Assembly: GCF_004000865.1 (NCBI RefSeq) | Contig: NZ_BIMB01000015.1 | Span: 62,001-126,000, forward strand | Origin: Paenibacillus elgii NBRC 100335 | Lineage (GTDB): Bacteria > Bacillota > Bacilli > Paenibacillales > NBRC-103111 | Direction of reading: 5' to 3' | Length of the DNA stretch: 64,000 nucleotides | Translations under genes and position numbers: made by a program | The notes under the pieces: model-generated | Databases searched by the model: none | The model's input: the letters and a program-made list of their open reading frames with translations, nothing else | What the model was told of the DNA's origin: nothing | Shown here: piece after piece, positions 17,592 through 24,204 of the stretch | Position numbering within the stretch: the first letter of the stretch is position 1 | Layout of the letters: the number at the start of each line of letters is the position of its first letter

Positions 17592-18560
17592 ATGACGATG
17601 AAATTTCGGTATAGCCGTAACCTTCTTGCGGGCGGTCTTGTGATGGCTCTGTTTATGCCGGCGGTTTCCACCGCAGCGGAAAAAACGGATTCCGCCGCTT
17701 CAACAAAAGATGTCATGCGGAATGTGGCGAGCTATACTCAGTGGAACACGCCGTTTACGGTCAAGGTGAACGGAAAGAAATTAGAAACGAAGGGCGAGAT
17801 GATCAATACCCGCATGCTCGTGCCCGTTCGTGAGGTATTCGAAGCGGCTGGCGCGGTCGTGACTTGGGATTCGAGCGAGCAAGCTTGGCATGCGGAGGGC
17901 AAGGGGATGACCGCCGGACAGAAGCTGGGGGAGAAGAAAGCGATTGTGAACGGAGTTGCCTATGAGCTTGACCAGGAGGCGGTGCTTGAGAACGGGAACG
18001 CGTTCGTTTCCGCCAGGCTGGTTGAGGCTGCGCTAGGCTTGGAGCTTCGCTGGGATTCCGCGGAACGCGTTCTGTCTGCCTCCGCCAAACCGGCCGCATC
18101 GGGCTTCCGGGTCTGGTCGGATGCGTTCCAGGAATACGGCACGATTCCGGTTCAATATGCACACGAAGGCGTTGTCGGCGGGCAAAATATCAGTTTACCT
18201 GTCGGATGGGAGGGCGTTCCGGAAGGGACCAAATCGTTCGCTGTTGTCATGTACGATGTGCATCCGATAGCGGACAACTTCGTTCACTGGAGCGTGCTGA
18301 ACATACCGGTTACGGACAACGGACTACCTGAAGGTGCGGCCGGTCATCTCAAGAACGGCGCAGTCGAGCTGAACGGTTACTACGGCATGGAGCCGCCGCG
18401 CTATTCCGGGGACCATCTTTACCGGATAGCCGTGTACGCACTGGATACCGACAAGCTTGAAGCTCCGGCCCAAGCGCCGACTTTCTTCGAGGAGCTGGAG
18501 CCTCTCTTGCGGAAGCACTCGCTAGGGTATGCGGAGACGGACGGATTTTTCCGGCAATAA
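17592..18560 (+). CDS. Secreted stalk-domain/PEBP (YbhB-YbcL) fusion protein
   Basis: 322 residues. A signal peptide (cleavage near 'VSTAAE') is followed by a copper-amine-oxidase-like N-terminal stalk domain, about residues 55-165 ('VKVNGKKLETKGEMINTRML', then 'VPVREVFEAAGAVVTWD'), common in Paenibacillus cell-surface proteins. Residues 170-320 form a phosphatidylethanolamine-binding-protein domain of the YbhB/YbcL type ('FAVVMYDVHPIADNFVHWSV', 'GDHLYRIAVYALD'). The two domains are rarely discussed together. The ligand is unknown; the stalk part probably tethers the PEBP part in the wall. AAAAGGAG precedes the start. Confidence 0.85.
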   Translation: MTMKFRYSRNLLAGGLVMALFMPAVSTAAEKTDSAASTKDVMRNVASYTQWNTPFTVKVNGKKLETKGEMINTRMLVPVREVFEAAGAVVTWDSSEQAWHAEGKGMTAGQKLGEKKAIVNGVAYELDQEAVLENGNAFVSARLVEAALGLELRWDSAERVLSASAKPAASGFRVWSDAFQEYGTIPVQYAHEGVVGGQNISLPVGWEGVPEGTKSFAVVMYDVHPIADNFVHWSVLNIPVTDNGLPEGAAGHLKNGAVELNGYYGMEPPRYSGDHLYRIAVYALDTDKLEAPAQAPTFFEELEPLLRKHSLGYAETDGFFRQ

Positions 18561-18600
18561 TTCGGAAAGCCGTTACGGTCGCTCCGCCGTTGCCGAATAT

Positions 18601-18676
18601 TATAGTTTTTAACTATAAAAATTATATTTTTTATATATTTCATGAATTAAAATATTCTCTTTACTATCAATAGTAA
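18601..18676. promoter_or_regulatory. AT-rich palindromes upstream of the AEC transporter gene
   Basis: Two perfect inverted repeats lie in the gap: TATAGTT/AACTATA (18601-18617) and TTACTAT-CA-ATAGTAA (18661-18676), the latter 30 bp before the start. The second resembles sites bound by HxlR/DUF24-type or MarR-type regulators. No regulator is adjacent. Confidence 0.4.
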
Positions 18677-18705
18677 ATTCATGCATAGAAAGAAGGCGGC
18701 ACTGC

Positions 18706-19623
18706 GTGGGCAATTACGCCAGCATTTTCGGTTCTGTAAGCATCCCTATACTTTTAGCTTGCGTCTTAGGCTACTTGTATCAGAAGTACAAATCGCCCGA
18801 CTCCAAGGTGCTCGCTGATGTAAGCTTGTTCGTACTGTCCCCGTGCCTGATCATAAGCTCGCTTTCCGAGAGCAGCTTAAACGGGTCCTCTTTTGGTCAT
18901 ATTGCATTATTCACCTTGGTTCAAACCTTTCTGTGCTGGGCGGCGGCCTTCGGTGCAGGCAAGCTTTTCCGCTTCAGCTCCCCTTCGCTGCGGGCCATGG
19001 AGCTGACGACGATTTTTGCCAACTCCAACAATTATGGACTGCCTTTGCTGTTGTTGGCCTTTGGGACACAAGGCTTCGCGATCGGCGTAACGAATGTGAT
19101 TCTGCATATCGTGCTTGTAAACACGCTCGGTCTGTACATTGCGTCGCGAAGCTCATTCAGCCCCGGCCAAGCCGTTTCCAAAATGGCGCACAATCCGCTT
19201 ATTTATGCTGCGGCTGTCGGATTGATTTTGTATGTTTTCCATATCCCGCTGCCTTCGAGCTTACAGGATGGATTCAAGCTCATTGGCGGTGCTTATGCGG
19301 CCATTGTTTTGCTGATGCTGGGCATGCAACTGAAAAAAGCGAACTGGCGCAGCAGCTTGCGACGAGAACTGTGGATTGCAATCATCATGCGAATCGTCGG
19401 AGTACCGCTTTTGTCCTGGCTAACCCTCACTCTGCTAGGGATACATGGCCTTATTGCATCCGTGCTGTTTGTTCAATCTTCCATGCCTTCCGCCATCAAT
19501 TCCGTTGTGCTTATGGAGAAATATGGAGGAGACCAAGAGTTGGTAGCGTTAAATGTTGCCATAACGACGGTTGCAAGCTTCTTATATTTGCCGATGATTA
19601 TTTATTGGTCGTTTGGATTGTAG
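18706..19623 (+). CDS. AEC family (auxin efflux carrier-like) transporter
   Basis: 305 residues starting with GTG (GAAGGCGG upstream), with ten predicted membrane helices in two five-helix halves. The family-typical 'FANSNNYGLPLLLLAFG' lies in the first half and 'LFVQSSMPSAINSVVLMEKY' in the second. Bacterial members export or import organic acids or similar anions; the substrate here is unknown. It is transcribed alone and closed by the terminator at 19721-19756. Confidence 0.9.
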   Translation: MGNYASIFGSVSIPILLACVLGYLYQKYKSPDSKVLADVSLFVLSPCLIISSLSESSLNGSSFGHIALFTLVQTFLCWAAAFGAGKLFRFSSPSLRAMELTTIFANSNNYGLPLLLLAFGTQGFAIGVTNVILHIVLVNTLGLYIASRSSFSPGQAVSKMAHNPLIYAAAVGLILYVFHIPLPSSLQDGFKLIGGAYAAIVLLMLGMQLKKANWRSSLRRELWIAIIMRIVGVPLLSWLTLTLLGIHGLIASVLFVQSSMPSAINSVVLMEKYGGDQELVALNVAITTVASFLYLPMIIYWSFGL

Positions 19624-19720
19624 CTCCGGACATTTCTGTGCTCTGGGCTCAATTGCCGGATGGCGAATGCTTGACTGCGGTTGACTCGTTTAAGCGCAAA
19701 GTTGGTTTTGAGACTAGGCT

Positions 19721-19756
19721 CAGGCCCGGATATTCCGGGTTTGGGCCTGTTTTTTT
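19721..19756 (+). terminator. Terminator after the AEC gene (copy of the one at 16497)
   Basis: CAGGCCC (19721-19727) pairs with GGGCCTG (19743-19749), with a nested CCCGGA/TCCGGG stem, then seven T. Closely similar to 16491-16532 including flanking bases. Confidence 0.85.
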
Positions 19757-19797
19757 GTGTCCGGGGGGCCGGACTGGAAACTGCTGGTTCTGCTTTT

Positions 19798-19855
19798 GTG
19801 AAACTTACCACTTTATTGCTAAAAACCTAAAGTTTTCAATAAACAAGGTCGATAA
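19798..19855 (+). promoter_or_regulatory. SigD-like promoter with conserved upstream block, toxin-island operon
   Basis: TAAA (19828-19831), 16 bp, then GTCGATAA (19848-19855) resembles the flagellar-type sigma-D promoter (TAAA ... GCCGATAT). Upstream, GTGAAACTTACCACTTTATTG (19798-19818) is a 21-bp block matched at 19 of 21 positions by 40292-40312, at nearly the same distance from a second such promoter. A GGGGAG ribosome site and start codon follow about 65 bp later. Confidence 0.6.
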
Positions 19856-19922
19856 AGACATATGCGAAATGACAAAAATTACAAATAAGCACCTCAGTTG
19901 ATCATATTGGGGAGAGATCCGC

Positions 19923-21371
19923 ATGGGAGTTTCGGTCATCACCTATGGAAACATCGAAGTGGGACCTTTTGAATTGACGAATCTGCAAGATTTGCAAGTG
20001 ATCAAAGCCTTCAACGATCATGCAAAGCTGACTTTAACCGGGATTGTGCCGGAAGAACGAAGGGACAGCTACGTCCAAATGGCCAACGCGCAAACGCAGG
20101 TCAAAGTCGTCCTGACCGACGACGATGGAGAACAAAAAACGTGGTTTCAAGGGATCATCCGGAACATTCAGGTGCAGGCCGTCCGCGGTATTTATTACTT
20201 AACGGTCGAAGCTGCCTCGCATACCTGCTTGCTGGACGTGAAGCTGCACAAACGCTCCTTCCAAAATCCAAAAATGCCCTATACCGAGCTGCTCCGCGAC
20301 ATTCTGTCCGGCTACGACCAAGCCGATGTCATCGACTACGCTTCGGACGGCGAGGCGATCGGGAGCTTCGTCATGCAGTATGAGGAAACGGACTGGCAGT
20401 TTCTGCAGCGCATGGCGTCCCGGTTTTATACGGGACTGATTCCGACAACGGGCTTTGACAGCCCCAAGTTTTATTTCGGCCTGCCGAGGAACGAGTCTGT
20501 CGTCGAAATCCAGGCTGCGCACTATACGTTTAAGAAGCATATCGCCGATTACCGGAACGCTTCGGAGAATCATATTCCCGGCATCGGGGAAGCCGATTAT
20601 ATCGTCTACGAGGTCGAGTGCGCCCGGCTGCTGGACGTAGGCCAGGAGGTCGTCTTCAAGTCCAAGCCGCTCGTCGTGGGCCAAGCGGTTGCGCAAATGA
20701 AGGACAGCCTTCTCACGTATACCTACCAATTGTATCCGCGTCAGGGGCTGGCGCAGCCACGGATATTCAACAACGCGATTATCGGGGCTTCCATCCAAGG
20801 GCATGTGCTCCAGATCCGCAAAGATACCGTCCGCGCCAAGCTGGATATGGACGAACAGGTGGACCCGAGCACGGATTATTGGTTTCCCTATTCGACGATC
20901 TATGCTTCCGAGAACAATACGGGCTGGTACTGCATGCCGGAAGTGAACGACCGTATCCGCATTTATTTTCCAAGCAACAAGGAAGAGGAAGGCATTGCGA
21001 TCAGCTCGGTACAGCGGGAGAGTCCACCAAGCCGTTCGGCGTCGGCCGCCCGCCATGGAGATTCCGGGGAGGACCGGATGAGCGATCCGGCTATCAAGAC
21101 GTTTCAGACCAAGTACGGAAAACAAATTATGCTGGCCCCGGACCGAATCGTCATCTCATCGGGCAAAATGCACATCACCATCAGCGATAAAGAAGGAATC
21201 GAAATTAAAAGCGACCATAACGTGATCATTTCTGCCGACGAAGACATCCTTATGACTTCGAAAAATCTGAAGATCAAAGCGAACAAGCTGGAGCTGAAGG
21301 GCAAAGAAGAAAATGTGATCACGCTGGAAAACCATATGGAGTTCAAAGGCTCGGAAATTAAGATGAACTAG
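19923..21371 (+). CDS. VgrG-like spike protein (contractile injection type)
   Basis: 482 residues. Residues 1-370 resemble the gp27/phage late-control-D part of VgrG and Pvc8 spikes ('FQGIIRNIQVQAVRGIYYLT', 'GSFVMQYEETDWQFLQRMAS'). Residues 280-360 hold an OB-like segment; the rest, from 'FQTKYGKQIMLAPDRIVISS' on, is a short beta-repeat needle. No cargo domain is present, so this is the plain spike. It heads a six-gene rightward set with gaps of 10-35 bp. It is a paralogue of the N-terminal half of the toxin gene at 24205. No sheath or tube genes are nearby. Confidence 0.8.
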   Translation: MGVSVITYGNIEVGPFELTNLQDLQVIKAFNDHAKLTLTGIVPEERRDSYVQMANAQTQVKVVLTDDDGEQKTWFQGIIRNIQVQAVRGIYYLTVEAASHTCLLDVKLHKRSFQNPKMPYTELLRDILSGYDQADVIDYASDGEAIGSFVMQYEETDWQFLQRMASRFYTGLIPTTGFDSPKFYFGLPRNESVVEIQAAHYTFKKHIADYRNASENHIPGIGEADYIVYEVECARLLDVGQEVVFKSKPLVVGQAVAQMKDSLLTYTYQLYPRQGLAQPRIFNNAIIGASIQGHVLQIRKDTVRAKLDMDEQVDPSTDYWFPYSTIYASENNTGWYCMPEVNDRIRIYFPSNKEEEGIAISSVQRESPPSRSASAARHGDSGEDRMSDPAIKTFQTKYGKQIMLAPDRIVISSGKMHITISDKEGIEIKSDHNVIISADEDILMTSKNLKIKANKLELKGKEENVITLENHMEFKGSEIKMN

Positions 21372-21389
21372 GCTGGGGGCAGGAGAGAG

Positions 21390-22496
21390 ATGGGCAAGGA
21401 GGAAGCGCTGCTGCATTTGCGCGAACATGTGTTGGACCCTGCGCTTACGGAACGAATCTCGGCTCTGGACGCCGATTTCCGCCAACACAAGAGGCAGCTT
21501 GCGGCCGGATTCGTAACGTCGTTCCGGGAGCTATGCCTAAAGATTAAGGCGATGCAGGAACGGCAGGAAAAAGCGCCGATTGCCTACATTCACTATTCCA
21601 TGCTGCGCACGTCGATAAGGGAAGGCGCCAACACCTACTTGATCGAGGCGTATTCGGACGATTGGTATTGGGATACGGCGTATTGCGACGCCGCCTACGA
21701 TGCGGGTTGGGCGTTTCAAGGGATTCGCCCGCTCCTGTCGGTTCTGGACGACAGCCGCAAAGCCTATATGAATATCCTTCATTCCGCCGATTCGGAACGT
21801 CTTGTGGTGCAGGAGATCGACTATTTCAGCCAGTTTGTCACGGCTCTCGCCCGCTGGGCGATCCCGGAAGCGGTGAAGCTTCCCGAATTTCAGCAGATTG
21901 CCAAGGCCGATCGCCTGCAAATTCGGATCGGCGAATTTAAAGATAGGAGCGAGCCGCTTTATGTGGAGGACCGGGGGCAGCAGGATGTGCAGCAGATCAG
22001 GCGGCGGCTTGAGCAGAAGCAGGGAGCGGATTGCTCGTACGAGAGCTTTCGGGGGCTGCCGCTTTCCCAGGGCCATTACGATGAACTGGATTTGCGCTAT
22101 TCGGATTTCAGCGGCAGCGATCTGACATCCTGCACGTTCAACGGTTGCGTGCTTATTGGAACGCGCTGGCACGGCTGTCGGCTGCGCCACACGGATTTCA
22201 GTTATTCGCAGCTGTGCGATGCCGATTTTCGGGATTGCGATTTGATAGGGGCGAATTTTCGCATGGCAGACGGCCAAGGCTTCGCCGACAAGCTTCACCG
22301 TACCCCGGGGCTATTGGGCGTAAACTTCGCCAACGCCGACCTGGAAGGCGCCAACTTCCTGCATGCGGACTTGCCCGAAGCGAACTTCGAGGGCGCTAAC
22401 CTGAATCAGGCGGTATTTGCGGAGCGGGACCGGGAGCGGCTGCGGCCGTGGCTTAGCGAAGCGCAAATCGCATCGATCCGGTGGGTATCCGGGTAG
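21390..22496 (+). CDS. Pentapeptide-repeat protein of the spike operon
   Basis: 368 residues in two parts. Residues 1-215 form a helical domain unlike anything I recognise ('YIHYSMLRTSIREGANTYLI', 'DYFSQFVTALARWAIPEAVK'). Residues 230-350 are pentapeptide repeats of the A(D/N)LXX type ('DLRYSDFSGSDLTSCTF', 'NFANADLEGANFLHADLPEA'), which fold as a right-handed four-sided beta-helix. It starts 18 bp after the spike gene with GGAGAGAG upstream. A role as an adaptor or loading factor for the spike is plausible but unproven. A decayed relative of its 3' end lies at 16545-16643. Confidence 0.8.
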   Translation: MGKEEALLHLREHVLDPALTERISALDADFRQHKRQLAAGFVTSFRELCLKIKAMQERQEKAPIAYIHYSMLRTSIREGANTYLIEAYSDDWYWDTAYCDAAYDAGWAFQGIRPLLSVLDDSRKAYMNILHSADSERLVVQEIDYFSQFVTALARWAIPEAVKLPEFQQIAKADRLQIRIGEFKDRSEPLYVEDRGQQDVQQIRRRLEQKQGADCSYESFRGLPLSQGHYDELDLRYSDFSGSDLTSCTFNGCVLIGTRWHGCRLRHTDFSYSQLCDADFRDCDLIGANFRMADGQGFADKLHRTPGLLGVNFANADLEGANFLHADLPEANFEGANLNQAVFAERDRERLRPWLSEAQIASIRWVSG

Positions 22497-22511
22497 AGAG
22501 GGGCTGATGGA

Positions 22512-23012
22512 ATGCGCGATTATTTTTTGCTGCTGGATGACGAACGGATTATCGATAAAGCGCAGCCCGCCGGGCTCGGAAACAACGTGAAATTCGAGGA
22601 GCTTCCACCGGTTGCGGTCCTGCCTGTTGAGTATAGCCGAACCTGCGAGTACGTCGATTGGCTGGGCAAGCCGATGCGCATGGCATCGGACCGGATGAAG
22701 AGCCTCATGGAGAAATATAACCGTCACATCCGGTTTAAGCGGATGGAACTGATCGATACGAAACAAAGCGGGCAGCACTCCTACTGGGTCATGCAGGTGC
22801 CGGCTGTCGAGTGCCTTTCCCCGCAAAGCGAGTTTCACCCCGGAGGCACGCTGAAACGGCTCGTATTGGACCGGGAGCAAGTGAAGGGGCACCATATGTT
22901 CGCCATACAAGGCATTCTGGAGCCGTATATCGTGGTTAGCCTCGATGTGGCGGAAAGTTTGCTGCGCAGACATTGGACGGGATTTATTTTGCAGAAAATC
23001 GAACAGGCGTAA
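22512..23012 (+). CDS. Imm11-like (DUF1629) protein
   Basis: 166 residues. The C-terminal half carries the features of the Imm11/DUF1629 family: 'DREQVKGHHMFAIQGILEPY', 'VVSLDVAESLLRRHWTGF'. Proteins of this family appear beside polymorphic toxins as immunity proteins, and some Bacilli copies are mislabelled as serine proteases. Here the gene lies in the middle of the spike operon, not beside a toxin tip, so it may be a structural or accessory part instead (inference). Start ATG at 22512 is 16 bp after the pentapeptide gene. Confidence 0.65.
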   Translation: MRDYFLLLDDERIIDKAQPAGLGNNVKFEELPPVAVLPVEYSRTCEYVDWLGKPMRMASDRMKSLMEKYNRHIRFKRMELIDTKQSGQHSYWVMQVPAVECLSPQSEFHPGGTLKRLVLDREQVKGHHMFAIQGILEPYIVVSLDVAESLLRRHWTGFILQKIEQA

Positions 23013-23023
23013 CGGAGGGCCGG

Positions 23024-23647
23024 ATGACGACCTATTGGGACGAATTGCTGCTAGATATCGACCATAAACGGCAGATTCAAGAGCAGATGGAGAAAAGCGC
23101 TGAGAACGACGGTTCGATCTCGCAGGAGGATTGGGATCGAGGGGTGCAGGAGGGGAGGATCGAGCTGCCGGATCAAGTGATCGAATTCGACGAACACCGG
23201 CTGCTCGGGGAGCGGGTGAGCTTTCGTTTGCCGCGGTTATTGCTGCCCGTCCCGAGAGGACTGGCGGCGACGGAGTACGGCATGAGCGGGAACGACCAGC
23301 ACCTGTTCCGGGACAAGGGGCGGCAGGTTCTTTTTGGCTTGAAATGGACCACGCAGGCGCTGGCCATGGAACAGGTCGAGCCGTATCAGGATGCGCTGCT
23401 CCGGCAGCTGCAAAGCTTAAAATCGGATATGCAAATTATGGAAACCATCATGCTGGAAGCGGACGGGCTGCAGGTAGGCTGCTGCGAATCGTTATTTCAA
23501 CTGCCGACAGGGTACGGATATCAAGTGCTGTTCATGACATCGTTGGAGGAAAGATTACTGCTCGGCAGCTTTCAGTTCCCTTTGGAAGGAGCGGAGCTGT
23601 GGCAGCCGTTGTCTGCCGCCATGATCCGGGCATTGCGGCGCAAATAG
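23024..23647 (+). CDS. Hypothetical spike-operon protein, possible DcrB/Eag-like fold
   Basis: 207 residues from the ATG at 23024 (GGAGGG 5 nt upstream). The N-terminal 45 residues are charged and helical. The rest alternates strands and helices: 'ERVSFRLPRLLLPVPRG', a helix 'EPYQDALLRQLQSLKSDMQI', paired strands 'GYGYQVLFMTSLEERLLLGS' and a final helix 'ELWQPLSAAMIRALR'. That order is like DcrB/DUF1795 proteins, which include Eag chaperones of type VI effectors. The match is by layout only. It lies just before the PAAR-like gene, where an effector chaperone would be expected. Confidence 0.6.
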   Translation: MTTYWDELLLDIDHKRQIQEQMEKSAENDGSISQEDWDRGVQEGRIELPDQVIEFDEHRLLGERVSFRLPRLLLPVPRGLAATEYGMSGNDQHLFRDKGRQVLFGLKWTTQALAMEQVEPYQDALLRQLQSLKSDMQIMETIMLEADGLQVGCCESLFQLPTGYGYQVLFMTSLEERLLLGSFQFPLEGAELWQPLSAAMIRALRRK

Positions 23648-23673
23648 ACCTATTGGATATAGGAGATGATCAT

Positions 23674-24174
23674 ATGCTGGACCTGCTGATTGGAGCTATA
23701 GTCAAAGGTCTGCTTCAAGCGGAGCAGAAGTACGTCGTGCGCGGCGCAACGCTGAAATGCAGCCTGGGCACGGACCCCGGCGTCTTGAATTTGCCTAAAA
23801 GCCACGGTGTGTACATTAAGAAGAAGCCCGTGATGACGGTCGCGGACTGCACGCCCGACAATATTGGCTGCTTCGGGTTTTGTCAGGCGAAGATGGGGGG
23901 CGTCCTCGACCATATCGCCGGCTGGAGCCGAACGACGAGCAACAGCCTGCCGGTACAATCGAACCCGTTGCTTAAAGGGATTCTGGAGTTCGGGGCGGAT
24001 CAGCTGAATGCCATAACCGCTCCGCATACGGTATGCACCCCGGGTATTTGCGGGAAATGGTCGAGCGGCAAGGAAGATCTTCTGATTAACAACGAGCAAG
24101 CGCTGCTGAGCAAGTCGACGTTAACGTGCTCTTTGGGTGGCACCATTACGATAGAACATGACGGGCAGGATTAA
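23674..24174 (+). CDS. PAAR-like spike-tip protein (DUF4280)
   Basis: 166 residues from the ATG at 23674, with AGGAG 8 nt upstream. The DUF4280 pattern is clear: 'YVVRGATLKCSLGTDPGVL', 'VADCTPDNIGCFGFCQ', 'VCTPGICGKW', 'STLTCSLGGTITIEHDGQ'. The repeated Gly/Cys turns and paired cysteines suit a metal-bound conical tip like PAAR, which caps VgrG trimers. It sits between the possible chaperone and the VgrG-toxin gene, the order expected for a spike complex. Confidence 0.85.
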   Translation: MLDLLIGAIVKGLLQAEQKYVVRGATLKCSLGTDPGVLNLPKSHGVYIKKKPVMTVADCTPDNIGCFGFCQAKMGGVLDHIAGWSRTTSNSLPVQSNPLLKGILEFGADQLNAITAPHTVCTPGICGKWSSGKEDLLINNEQALLSKSTLTCSLGGTITIEHDGQD

Positions 24175-24204
24175 CGGACGGCGGCCGATTGAAGGGGTGG
24201 GACG

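Noticed and set aside
19923..24174. A full type VI or eCIS cluster
   Set aside because: Only spike, tip and accessory genes are present; no sheath, tube, baseplate, TssM or AAA+ ATPase.
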